The position numbers and the translations under genes are program-made. The notes under the pieces are model-generated. The model saw nothing but the letters and a program-made list of their open reading frames with translations, was not told where the DNA came from and ran no database searches. Shown in pieces: positions 1 through 6,506 of a stretch of DNA of 10,345 bases; position 1 is the first letter of the stretch, and each line of letters begins with the position of its first letter. This stretch comes from an uncultured Clostridia bacterium. Its GTDB lineage: Bacteria; Bacillota; Clostridia; Oscillospirales; Ruminococcaceae. Location of the stretch: positions 1-10,345 of the forward strand of contig CALGTU010000200.1 in NCBI GenBank assembly GCA_937901465.1, written 5' to 3'.

Positions 1-354
1 CATCATTGCTTTCATTTTGATTCTGGCAGGTTTATCACTCTATTTCTTTGGTAAAAAAATCATCTTGAAGAAGATTTTAAAATAAGTATCGAAAGTTCAA
101 TTTCGTTTGCACTTTACTTCCTTGGAAAACAAGCTCCCGATCTTATTCTTCTTGACGATGAAAATCCATGTTCGGCTTATTATAAAATCAGAGCAAAAAG
201 TATAAATTCACCCATAATCCTGCTTTCAAGAATGTGCCAGAAGAGAACTATTCTTGAAAAATGCATATCGCTTGGTGCATCAGGGCTTATAAACAACCCT
301 TACAACAAAAACGAGATTATGGAAAATATCAAGTTTGCTTTAGATATCCCCTGA
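1..354 (+). pseudogene. Response-regulator receiver domain, 5'-truncated by the window and apparently frameshifted
   Basis: Codons ending at the TGA at 352-354 encode the second half of a CheY-like receiver. They include APDLILLDDENP (phosphoacceptor Asp at 154-156), the beta4 segment SPIILLSR with Ser at the Thr/Ser switch position, and GASGLINNPYNKNEI, where the usual Lys before Pro is Asn (295-297). This frame is closed by TAA at 52-54 and has no early start codon. The frame one base later reads ILILAGLSLYFFGKK up to the A7 run at 53-59. Joining the two there, as if one more A were present, gives a beta1-alpha1 segment of normal receiver length, but with Ala-Gly where the acidic Asp-Asp pair should be. 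A frameshifted, degenerate receiver is therefore the best reading. Alternatively, the upstream frame (stop at 83-85) could be the hydrophobic C-terminus of a different membrane protein. The upstream part lies outside the window, so no output domain can be named. Confidence 0.5.
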
Positions 355-357
355 TAC

Positions 358-390
358 AAAAATCCCCTTTTAATCAAGGGGATTTTTTAT
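358..390. terminator. Bidirectional intrinsic terminator between convergent genes
   Basis: A 12-bp perfect inverted repeat (358-369 with 376-387, core TCCCCTT/AAGGGGA) surrounds a 6-nt loop. On the plus strand it ends in a long T run (383-388 and beyond), and on the minus strand it is followed by TTTTTG. It lies 3 bp after the receiver stop and carries the stop codon of the minus-strand gene in its loop, so it serves both convergent transcripts. Confidence 0.9.
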
Positions 391-771
391 TTTTGTAATT
401 ATTCCGATATAAGCCATGGCTGAATATTCGGTTTCTCCTTCAAGTTTTGTCAAAGGGATTTCAAAAGGCTCATATTTCTTTCCATCACAAGAAACAATTT
501 CTCTCTGAACAGAAACAACTATTTCATCATCGGAATTACTGCTATAACCTATGGTATCTTTCGCTCCGCCACAGGTTATAACATTCATCTTTTCTGACGA
601 AAGTATTCTCATAGCCTCTTTATTATCAGAAGAAACAATAACATCAGAATTCTGCGGGATTTTTTCTATAAAAGAATTATCATTCAGAATACATACTATC
701 TTGTTTGTATCTGAAAATCTTTTTAAAAGCGAAGAAAAATCATCGCCATCTGAAAACAGACATACAATCAT
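370..771 (-). CDS. Small conserved-looking protein of unknown function, 133 aa
   Basis: I do not recognise this protein with confidence. The ATG at 771-769 is preferred. It is preceded at 7 nt by AAGGCGG, while the in-frame GTG at 789 would lie inside a terminator stem with no SD. No signal peptide or clear membrane helix is visible. The N-terminal ~60 residues look like alternating beta/alpha segments (MIVCLF, KIVCIL, DVIVSS). They are followed by NVITCGG (63-69), DTIGYSS (72-78), a short acidic turn, EIVVSVQREIVSCDGK (83-98) and YEPFEIPL. The strand-turn order around VITCG faintly recalls the domain junction of Mur-type ligases, but there is no ATP-binding P-loop, so it cannot be a complete ligase. 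From memory, similar short proteins occur in Oscillospiraceae-like genomes; this needs a search. The gene follows the FAD-dependent dehydrogenase across a terminator, and its own stop lies in the loop of the convergent terminator. Confidence 0.7.
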   Translation of the reverse strand: MIVCLFSDGDDFSSLLKRFSDTNKIVCILNDNSFIEKIPQNSDVIVSSDNKEAMRILSSEKMNVITCGGAKDTIGYSSNSDDEIVVSVQREIVSCDGKKYEPFEIPLTKLEGETEYSAMAYIGIITKIKNPLD

Positions 772-826
772 AAAAAAACCGCCTTGCACCTTTTTGAAAA
801 TAATGTGTGCAAAGCGGAGTTTTTTT
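772..826. terminator. Terminator hairpin overlapping the RBS of the downstream minus-strand gene
   Basis: The 11-bp arms 779-789 and 807-817 (CCGCCTTGCAC / GTGCAAAGCGG) enclose a 17-nt loop. The single non-Watson-Crick position is a wobble pair in minus-strand RNA. On the minus strand the hairpin is followed directly by seven T (778-772), so it terminates the dehydrogenase transcript; on the plus strand it is followed by AG and seven T (820-826). The 3' arm on the minus strand contains AAGGCGG, which is also the best SD for the ATG at 771, and the U tract fills the SD-to-start spacer exactly. Confidence 0.85.
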
Positions 827-2411
827 ATTCTTCACTATAAATTTTAATTATTGTTGTTGCGGTTTTTATACCGTCAACTGCGGCACTCATAATTCCGCCT
901 GCATAACCTGCTCCCTCTCCTGTAGGATAAAGGTTTGAAAACGAAACAGATGTTCTTTCTTCGGTTCTGAGTATTCTTACGGGTGACGATGTTCTTGTTT
1001 CTGCGGCAGTAAGAAGTGCTCCTCTGTCTTTAAAGCACTGCATCTTGTTTCCGAATTTCATAAGCCCTTTTCTCATCATATCGGTTATAAATGGTGGGAA
1101 AAGTTTATCAAAGTCCGCTTTTTCAACGCCTATAGCATAGCTCGGATTTACCGAAAGATTTTCAATTCCTACCTTTTTATCGAGGAAATTTCCGACAGAA
1201 ACCGCAGGAGCACGGTAATTCTTTCCACCAAGAACAAATGCGTTCTTTTCGATATTTCTCGCAAAATCAACACCGTCTAATGCGTTTTTTCCGAAATCAT
1301 CGGGTGAAATAGAAACAACAACCGCGGCATTTGAATTTTCGGCATCACGCGAAAATTCACTCATTCCATTAGTTACAACTGTTTCTTCTTCGCTTGAAGA
1401 CGGAACAACATATCCGCCCGGACACATACAGAATGTATACACTCCCCTGTCGCCTTCACGATAAGAAAGTTTATACTCTCCTTCGGGAAGAAGCGGATTA
1501 TCATAATTTTTCCCGTAAAGACTTTTGTTTACTTCTATTCGTTTATGTTCTATTCTCGCCCCTACTGAAAAAGGTTTCGGCTCGATAAAAACACCTTTTT
1601 CAAGAAGTTTTGAGAAAGTATCCCTCGCACTGTGTCCTATCGCAATAATAACAGCAGAACATTTTATTTCATCATTTTCTGTCACAACAGATTTTATCTT
1701 ATCGTTTTCTATGATAAAATCTTCTGCTTTGGTATTAAAACGGATTTCTCCGCCAAGTTCGATAACGCGGTTTCTTATATTTTTCACTACTTCTCTGAGC
1801 TTGTCTGTTCCGATATGAGGATTCGCTTTTGTGAGAATTTCTTCGGGTGCGCCGAATTCAGCAAATCTTTTTAAAACATAGGAACAAAGTTCATCGCCTA
1901 TGCGGGTTGTAAGTTTACCATCAGAAAATGTTCCCGCGCCTCCCTCTCCGAACTGAACGTTAGAAGATGTATCAAGATTTGCATTTTTAAAGAAATTTTC
2001 AACCGCGCTGACTCTTTCATCGACAGAAGCACCTCTTTCAAGAACTATCGGACGATATCCGTTTTCAGCAAGAACAAGCGATGCCAGCATACCCGCGGGG
2101 CCAAAGCCGACAACAACTATTCTTCCTTCCTGGTGAAGTTTTCCTTTGACGATAACAAGTTCTTTTTCTTCATAATATTTAACGCCTTTTCTCTCTGAAA
2201 CCTTCTGTTCGAGTTTCTCTGAAGAAAGAGAAAGACAAACGCTTGAAACGAGCTTTATATCATCGTTATGTCTTGCGTCGAGAGATGTTTTATTTATTGC
2301 CGAAGATACTATATCTGTAGCTTTAAGACCTGCTTTTTTTATAGCAAGCGAAATAATTTCTTCTTTTTTGGTTGAGAGCGGAGTTTTTATCTCCGAAACT
2401 ATTATAGGCAT
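825..2411 (-). CDS. FAD-dependent dehydrogenase, COG2509 type (528 aa)
   Basis: This is a flavoprotein oxidoreductase of the uncharacterised COG2509 NAD(P)/FAD-dependent dehydrogenase family; its substrate is unknown. About 95 N-terminal residues precede the Rossmann dinucleotide fold RIVVVGFGPAGMLAS (GxGxxG at 102-107), with the ribose-binding acid in VLERG (E125). The family hallmark NVQFGEGGAGTFSDGKLTTR follows at ~151-170. Further landmarks are a GG strand near residue 220, AIGHSARD (257-264), the Cys-containing TFCMCPGGYVVP (326-337) and the C-terminal FAD motif PTGEGAGYAGGIMSAAVDG (496-514). Length and motif order are complete. The ATG at 2411 has the SD GAAAGGA about 7 nt upstream. The gene lies 61 bp after cdaR across a terminator. 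From memory, a dehydrogenase of this family often sits near cdaA-cdaR-glmM in Clostridia, but that linkage does not reveal its reaction. Confidence 0.9.
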   Translation of the reverse strand: MPIIVSEIKTPLSTKKEEIISLAIKKAGLKATDIVSSAINKTSLDARHNDDIKLVSSVCLSLSSEKLEQKVSERKGVKYYEEKELVIVKGKLHQEGRIVVVGFGPAGMLASLVLAENGYRPIVLERGASVDERVSAVENFFKNANLDTSSNVQFGEGGAGTFSDGKLTTRIGDELCSYVLKRFAEFGAPEEILTKANPHIGTDKLREVVKNIRNRVIELGGEIRFNTKAEDFIIENDKIKSVVTENDEIKCSAVIIAIGHSARDTFSKLLEKGVFIEPKPFSVGARIEHKRIEVNKSLYGKNYDNPLLPEGEYKLSYREGDRGVYTFCMCPGGYVVPSSSEEETVVTNGMSEFSRDAENSNAAVVVSISPDDFGKNALDGVDFARNIEKNAFVLGGKNYRAPAVSVGNFLDKKVGIENLSVNPSYAIGVEKADFDKLFPPFITDMMRKGLMKFGNKMQCFKDRGALLTAAETRTSSPVRILRTEERTSVSFSNLYPTGEGAGYAGGIMSAAVDGIKTATTIIKIYSEE

Positions 2412-2431
2412 ATAAATATCCTTTCATAAAC

Positions 2432-2466
2432 AAAAAGTTTGAGGGACTATGTAAAAAAGTCCCTCA
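2432..2466 (-). terminator. Intrinsic terminator after cdaR
   Basis: The 9-bp inverted repeat TGAGGGACT (2440-2448) / AGTCCCTCA (2458-2466) has a 9-nt loop. In the minus direction it is followed by AAAC and five T (2436-2432). It begins 7 bp after the cdaR stop. The U tract is short and displaced from the stem, so termination may be partial. Only ~28 bp separate the stem from the next start codon. Confidence 0.75.
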
Positions 2467-2472
2467 GTAAAA

Positions 2473-3759
2473 TTATTTTTCTTTTGCCTGGAATGCTACT
2501 ACCTGGCTTCCTGTTGCCCAGACTACATCATCGCCCGGAACATAGACCTTGATAGGTGCTCTGATATAGACGTTACTTGTAATACTGCTTGAAACAGAAC
2601 TTAAATCAAGCTGAACAACAATATCATCAACAGTAAGTCTTTCAAGAACTTCCTCTTCACCGACAAATGTTATATCCCAACCTGTTGTTGCAGGAATGAT
2701 ATCATAATCAGCAGGTTTATTTATGATAACAATATCATTTCGGCTGACAGTTATCATTCTTGTTGTAAGATTTTCAAGCGGAAATTCGAGAGTTACTTCG
2801 CTTACCTGAGAAAGATTTTCCATTTCGGATTCTTCTGTGAATTCAAGCGGAACAGTTACTGTATATCCCGGAGTTACTTTTCTGAGGTCAATTGTGCAAA
2901 GATAGATTTCACCTAAATTTTCAATCTTCTCCGGCGGTGCCGCTACTTCGATTTCTTTTACGCTCTGAGTATATTCGATATCTTCAAGTGAAAGATTTTC
3001 AGGAACATTTATGAAGCTTACAACGAGTGGTAATGTTTTTCTCATTGTTACGGGAACATTTATCGCAAATGAGTTTTTGCTGAGCGATAAGCCTTCTGAA
3101 GAAATAACTGTATTGTTATGATAAAGAACAAGGTTGTTTCCTTCAGAAATTTCCATAGATTCGGTAAGTTCCATTTCGGTAAGGTTCTGAATCTTACATC
3201 TTGTGATATAATTCACTCTTTCTTCAGGGCCCGTTATCGTTATAGACGGAGTTGTTACTTCGGCATTGCCCTTAAGGTATCCGTCAGCCGCAACGATATT
3301 GGGAATATCTGCTGTTAAATCAAAACTTTTTGAAACAATCTTATCGAAACTTACTTTTATTTTATCGGGAACAACTGTATATTCGAAATCGGCGTTTTTA
3401 TCCTTACATTCGATGTTAAGTTTAAGTTCATATTCGCCTGCGTCATTTACTTCTGTTATTTCGGGCCTTGCAACAAAATCAGAAGACGACAGACCGCCTA
3501 TTGAAGCACGCTGTCCTTTTATGGTTGCTTTTACTGTTTCTTCTGATATATCTATTACGCTGAGTCGGTTTCTTTCAGCAGCACTTCCCTCTAAATCAAC
3601 TTCAACCGCTATATTGCGGTATGTAACTGTTGTTGTAGGATAAGCCGAAACAGATATTACAAACCATGCACCGAGTGCTATCAAAAGCGAAACTATTCTC
3701 ATACCGAAATCTTTTCGCATATTCTCGGCCAGTTTTTTGAAAAATTCTTTTATTTTCAT
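2473..3759 (-). CDS. cdaR: CdaR: YbbR-domain regulator of the diadenylate cyclase (428 aa)
   Basis: CdaR is a membrane-anchored extracytoplasmic protein that modulates the c-di-AMP synthase CdaA in Firmicutes. A short basic N-terminus (MKIKEFFKKL) and one transmembrane segment (~20-38, RIVSLLIALGAWFVISVSA) are followed by an extracytoplasmic all-beta region of about four YbbR repeats. The repeats are recognisable by recurring cores: VKATIKGQRASIGGL (76-90), ITITGPEERVNYIT (173-186), EIEVAAPPEKIENL (269-282) and DITFVGEEEVLERL (362-375). The length suits a four-repeat protein. The ATG overlaps the cdaA stop in an ATGA tetranucleotide, with AGAGG upstream inside cdaA, so translation is probably coupled. 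The usual third operon member, glmM, is absent here; a terminator and a COG2509 dehydrogenase follow instead. Confidence 0.92.
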   Translation of the reverse strand: MKIKEFFKKLAENMRKDFGMRIVSLLIALGAWFVISVSAYPTTTVTYRNIAVEVDLEGSAAERNRLSVIDISEETVKATIKGQRASIGGLSSSDFVARPEITEVNDAGEYELKLNIECKDKNADFEYTVVPDKIKVSFDKIVSKSFDLTADIPNIVAADGYLKGNAEVTTPSITITGPEERVNYITRCKIQNLTEMELTESMEISEGNNLVLYHNNTVISSEGLSLSKNSFAINVPVTMRKTLPLVVSFINVPENLSLEDIEYTQSVKEIEVAAPPEKIENLGEIYLCTIDLRKVTPGYTVTVPLEFTEESEMENLSQVSEVTLEFPLENLTTRMITVSRNDIVIINKPADYDIIPATTGWDITFVGEEEVLERLTVDDIVVQLDLSSVSSSITSNVYIRAPIKVYVPGDDVVWATGSQVVAFQAKEK

Positions 3760-4625
3760 TCTTTATTACCTCTTGCCAGACGCTTTTTCTCTCTTTCTGT
3801 ATAAGCAGGCTTTTCAGTTATAAGTTTTGAGCGGAGATGTTTTCTTAAGGTATCTCTTGTAAATCCTCTCATAAGTTCGCCGTTTTCAGCAACCGATATA
3901 GTTCCCGTTTCTTCTGAAACAACTATAACGACAGCGTCTGAAACTTCACTCATTCCTATTGCGGCTCTGTGTCTTGAGCCGAGTTTTTTGTTTATGAGTT
4001 CTTCTTTCTGAGGAGCGGGAAGGAAGCAGGCAGCTGCGATTACTTCACCGTCTCTTAAAATAGCCGCACCATCATGAAGAGGAGTTTTGGGATAAAAGAT
4101 ATTACCGAAAAGTTCTTTTGAAGGAATAGCGTTCAGTCTTGTTCCTGTATCGATATGTTCGCCGAGACGGATTTGTCTTTCGATAACTATCAGAGCACCT
4201 GTTGTTGTTGCTGAAAGTTCATCGCAAGAATCTGAAATCGCATCTATCGCGATCTCCCATCTTGCATTTATGCTATCGGGCTCGTTTCCTGTTATGAAGC
4301 CTATACGCTTGAACTCTGTTCTACCCATCTTTTCAAGTGCACGACGGATTTCGGGCTGGAAAAGAATGATTATGGCAAGAATACCTATGCTGAAAACACT
4401 CTTTAAAATAAATTCAATCGCACGAAGCCCTATTGCCCATGAAATAAAGTAAACGACAAGAAGAATTCCGACAGCTTTCAAAAGCTGATTGGCCTTTGTT
4501 TCTTTTACAAGTTTCCATGCCTCGAATATAAGAACGGCAAGGAGGAGTATATCTATTACATCCATAATCCTTATGGAACGGATTACGGATAAAACTTCTT
4601 CGATAAAGTTATAAATCGCTTCCAT
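3756..4625 (-). CDS. cdaA: CdaA (DacA): membrane diadenylate cyclase, c-di-AMP synthase (289 aa)
   Basis: CdaA condenses two ATP into cyclic di-AMP, the second messenger controlling potassium/osmolyte transport and cell-wall homeostasis. Three N-terminal membrane helices (~23-40, 48-66, 70-90) and the linker FQPEIRRALEKMGR (89-102) lead into the DAC/DisA_N domain. The catalytic signatures are intact: TGALIVIER (142-150), the DGA motif in TPLHDGAAIL (185-187) and the RHR motif in LGSRHRAAIG (218-220), with TGTISVAENG near the end. Length and architecture match the CdaA family; it is not DisA or CdaS, which have no such three-helix N-terminus. The ATG at 4625 is preceded by GAAAGGAAG about 6 nt upstream. 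It overlaps cdaR by 4 bp and lies 99 bp downstream of the cysteine desulfurase gene, in a gap with a hairpin and a candidate promoter. Confidence 0.97.
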   Translation of the reverse strand: MEAIYNFIEEVLSVIRSIRIMDVIDILLLAVLIFEAWKLVKETKANQLLKAVGILLVVYFISWAIGLRAIEFILKSVFSIGILAIIILFQPEIRRALEKMGRTEFKRIGFITGNEPDSINARWEIAIDAISDSCDELSATTTGALIVIERQIRLGEHIDTGTRLNAIPSKELFGNIFYPKTPLHDGAAILRDGEVIAAACFLPAPQKEELINKKLGSRHRAAIGMSEVSDAVVIVVSEETGTISVAENGELMRGFTRDTLRKHLRSKLITEKPAYTEREKKRLARGNKE

Positions 4626-4653
4626 ATAAACTTCCTTTCAAAAGGATTTATGT

Positions 4654-4676
4654 AACGGGCGAAAATTTCACCCGTT
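4654..4676 (-). other. Hairpin in the cdaA upstream region
   Basis: The imperfect palindrome 4654-4676 (AACGGG...CCCGTT with a GAAA/TTTC inner stem) forms a stem of about 11 bp. The single imperfect position is a U-G wobble in minus-strand RNA but an A-C mismatch on the plus strand, so the structure suits the cdaA transcript. No T run follows it on the minus strand, so it is not a convincing terminator for the cysteine desulfurase gene. It may act as a 5'-leader structure or processing site. Confidence 0.5.
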
Positions 4677-4680
4677 TTAT

Positions 4681-4709
4681 TCATATAAACACTATTTTAA
4701 TTGTAACAA
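4681..4709 (-). promoter_or_regulatory. Candidate cdaA promoter overlapping a 13-bp palindrome
   Basis: On the minus strand, TTGTTA (4709-4704) is followed after 16 nt by TATATG (4687-4682). Each matches the sigma-A consensus at 4 of 6 positions. The -35 lies within AATTGT-T-ACAATT, a perfect 13-bp palindrome at 4699-4711 that could be a repressor site. The match is modest in very AT-rich DNA, so this is tentative. Confidence 0.3.
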
Positions 4710-4724
4710 TTTTCAGCGATAAAT

Positions 4725-5858
4725 TCAAGGCTTTTTCAATATTTTTTTCAAAGAATAAATCAGTTCTTCAACCTGATTGTTGTTATTGAAAACAGAAGGT
4801 GCAAATCGCAGAGTTCCGCCGGGGGCAGTTCCTATGGTTGTATGCGCAAGACCCGAACAGTGAAGTCCCCCTCTTAAATATATGCCGTCGTTACTGAGTA
4901 ATGACGCAAGTTCGTTGGGAGTAAAGCCTTCGGCGTTGAAAGAAACTATCGGAGCATATCTTCCGCCGTTTTCTCGGTATATTCTTATTCCTTCGGTTCG
5001 TGAAATTTCGTTTATAAAGCGATTACAGAGTGTTTCTTCATGTTTTCTTATATTTTCTATACCTTTGGAATTTACAAAATCAATACCTTTTCCGAGAGCG
5101 TGTATTCCTATAACATTTACAGTTCCCGATTCGAGAGAATCAGGCATAAATGAAGGTTGTTCAAAGACCATAGAAAGTGAACCCGTTCCGCCTTCAATCA
5201 GAGGAGAAAGCCTGTATTTTCCATCGGATATAAGAAGACCTGTTCCCGAAGGACCATAAAGACCTTTATGCCCGGGAGCGCAGATGAAGTTTATTCCGTT
5301 TCCGACTTTAAGAGGAACAACCCCTGCCGCCTGAGCAGCATCAACAATAAAACAGATATTTCTTCTTCTGCATAGTTCTGCTATCTTTTCAATCGGCGGC
5401 ATCTGTCCCGTTACATTGCTCGCCGCTGTACAGACTATAAGTTTTGTGTCATGGCGAATAGAATTATTGAATGAATTCAGAGTCATCTTATCATCGGGAT
5501 AGATGTGTGCGACAGAATAACCTACTCCTTTTTTCGAAAGAGAAAATACAGGTCTTACAACAGAATTATGCTCTAAATCAGATATGACTATATGTCCGCC
5601 GTATCGGTTCATTATGCCCTTTATCGCAAAGTTAAGAGCTTCTGTGCAGTTAAGTGTAAAAACAACATTTTCGGGTTCTGCACCAAAAAAAGACGCCGCT
5701 TTTTTTCTCGAAAGATAAACCGCCTCAGCGGTATCTACAGAAAGGCGATGACCGCTTCTTCCGGGATTTCCGCCATATCTGTTCATCGCCTCTAAAACTG
5801 CCGCATTGACAATTTCAGGCTTGGGAAATGTCGTTGCGGCATTATCAAAGTTAATCAT
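4725..5858 (-). CDS. Cysteine desulfurase family protein, class V aminotransferase (EF2568-like, 377 aa)
   Basis: This is a PLP enzyme of the NifS/IscS/SufS fold, predicted to release sulfur (or selenium) from cysteine/selenocysteine as an enzyme-bound persulfide. It starts with MINFDNAATTFPKP, typical of the family. PLP-site residues are visible: His97 in DLEHNSV, Asp173 and Gln176 in FIVDAAQAAG, and the Schiff-base lysine Lys198 in APGHKGLYGPSGTG. The probable catalytic cysteine is Cys334 in RGGLHCSGLAHTTIGT. ESGTVNVIGIHALG (243-256) and TLRFAPSVFNNNNQVEEL (349-366) complete the domain. The protein is full length. The form resembles the TIGR01977/EF2568 subgroup rather than housekeeping IscS. 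The ATG overlaps the upstream DUF3343 gene by 4 bp (ATGA) with only a weak SD, so translation is probably coupled, and the DUF3343 protein is the likely S/Se acceptor. Whether the true substrate is cysteine or selenocysteine cannot be told from sequence. Confidence 0.92.
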   Translation of the reverse strand: MINFDNAATTFPKPEIVNAAVLEAMNRYGGNPGRSGHRLSVDTAEAVYLSRKKAASFFGAEPENVVFTLNCTEALNFAIKGIMNRYGGHIVISDLEHNSVVRPVFSLSKKGVGYSVAHIYPDDKMTLNSFNNSIRHDTKLIVCTAASNVTGQMPPIEKIAELCRRRNICFIVDAAQAAGVVPLKVGNGINFICAPGHKGLYGPSGTGLLISDGKYRLSPLIEGGTGSLSMVFEQPSFMPDSLESGTVNVIGIHALGKGIDFVNSKGIENIRKHEETLCNRFINEISRTEGIRIYRENGGRYAPIVSFNAEGFTPNELASLLSNDGIYLRGGLHCSGLAHTTIGTAPGGTLRFAPSVFNNNNQVEELIYSLKKILKKP

Positions 5859-6082
5859 TTTTCAAATCCCGTATTGATGATACTTCCGGGAGTTATTCCT
5901 GCGGATTCAAGAAGTGAAACCGCATATTCGATATTTCCTTTCAGCTTTACGCTGTATCCACAGCCCGAAGCATAATTCTTCGGCGTTCTTTCGACAGCAC
6001 AGGCATATCCGTTTGATTTTAATATATCACAAGCCTTATTCGCAAGAGTTATCGACGCTATTGTTATAAGATAGGTTGCCAA
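5855..6082 (-). CDS. DUF3343 family putative S/Se carrier protein (75 aa), TTG start
   Basis: A small one-domain protein of the DUF3343 family, thought to act as a sulfur/selenium carrier beside EF2568-type cysteine desulfurases. The pattern fits: YLITIASITLANKACDILKSNGY (4-26) gives a ferredoxin-like first strand and helix, and the family's Cys-Gly turn is SGCGYSVKL with Cys41, the likely persulfide/selenide acceptor. Cys18 and Cys28 are additional. The start is TTG (6082-6080): AAAGAGGTGA sits 6 nt upstream and an in-frame TGA lies just before it, so no ATG is possible upstream. The 3' end overlaps the desulfurase start by ATGA, and stoichiometric donor-carrier production is likely. In enterococci the homologous pair is linked to selD and a selenium-dependent molybdenum hydroxylase; none of those genes is in this window. 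Confidence 0.85.
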   Translation of the reverse strand: MATYLITIASITLANKACDILKSNGYACAVERTPKNYASGCGYSVKLKGNIEYAVSLLESAGITPGSIINTGFEK

Positions 6083-6088
6083 AGCATA

Positions 6089-6098
6089 TCACCTCTTT
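6089..6098 (-). promoter_or_regulatory. Strong Shine-Dalgarno fixing the TTG start of the DUF3343 gene
   Basis: The minus strand reads AAAGAGGTGA, ending 6 nt before the TTG at 6082-6080. It is the best SD in the block and overlaps an in-frame stop. It settles the choice of the TTG initiator over the nearby out-of-frame ATG at 6087-6085. Confidence 0.8.
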
Positions 6099-6141
6099 AT
6101 ATTTCAGGGATAATACAGTATATGCAAAGGCGTGGATTTTG

Positions 6142-6483
6142 TCATTTTTTAGGATTAGTTAAAAAATGACTTTCAGAAAGCATAGCCATAATCTCAGGCT
6201 CGGGAACATCACCCGGAATTTTAACGGTGTTCCAATGAACTTTATTCATATGGTATGCGGGGATAACGGAAGAATAAACCTCTCTCCATAAATCAGACTG
6301 CATAGGTTCTCCTTTGAAATTTATCCAGATTTCGTTATCTCTTTCAAAAAACAAAGCAAAAATTTTCTTGTTTTTTCTATGCCTTACTACAATGGTTTCA
6401 TCGTCAAACGGATAATCTTCATAAGAATCGGCAAAAGTAAGGCAGAAATCTATCCATTTTCTTTTAAGTTCTTTTGTATCCAT
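6142..6483 (-). CDS. MmcQ/YjbR family protein (113 aa)
   Basis: A small cytoplasmic protein of the MmcQ/YjbR (DUF419) family, with a CyaY-like alpha/beta fold and possible DNA-binding role; its biochemical function is not established. Family signatures are DYPFDDETIVVRHRKNKKIFALF (~23-45), the strand IWINFKGEP (52-60), and the diagnostic PAYHMNKVHWNTVKI (75-89), close to the family's H-x-NK-x-HW motif. The start is taken as ATG 6483-6481 (MDTKELKRKW) because AAAGGA lies about 8 nt upstream. An in-frame ATG 75 bp further up (6558) would add a non-family leader reaching into the divergent MoxR promoter region, and is rejected. The length is normal. The gene is transcribed away from the MoxR operon. 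No obvious terminator separates it from the DUF3343 gene 59 bp downstream, so some cotranscription is possible. Confidence 0.9.
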   Translation of the reverse strand: MDTKELKRKWIDFCLTFADSYEDYPFDDETIVVRHRKNKKIFALFFERDNEIWINFKGEPMQSDLWREVYSSVIPAYHMNKVHWNTVKIPGDVPEPEIMAMLSESHFLTNPKK

Positions 6484-6506
6484 TTTATCTTTCCTTTTCA
6501 AATTCA

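Noticed and set aside
772..789. GTG at 789 as the start of the small minus-strand gene
   Set aside because: It lies inside the terminator stem with no SD, whereas ATG at 771 has AAGGCGG at 7 nt.
551..847. Plus-strand open frames opposite the minus-strand genes (also near 1394-1874, 3118-3643, 4270-4452, 4882-5259, 5592-5795)
   Set aside because: They are antisense reflections of well-supported genes with low-complexity or Ser/Phe-rich translations and no recognisable domains.
4654..4680. Hairpin before cdaA as an intrinsic terminator of the desulfurase gene
   Set aside because: No T run follows on the minus strand; the TTTTATT lies on the plus side, where no transcript is expected.
4626..4724. 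c-di-AMP (ydaO-type) riboswitch in front of cdaA
   Set aside because: The gap is only 99 bp and shows none of the long conserved multi-helix ydaO core; only a single simple hairpin is present.
6083..6141. Possible promoter for the DUF3343 gene (TATTAT at 6115-6110, minus strand)
   Set aside because: The -10-like hexamer has no -35 at a sensible distance and no extended -10, so it is not listed as a feature.
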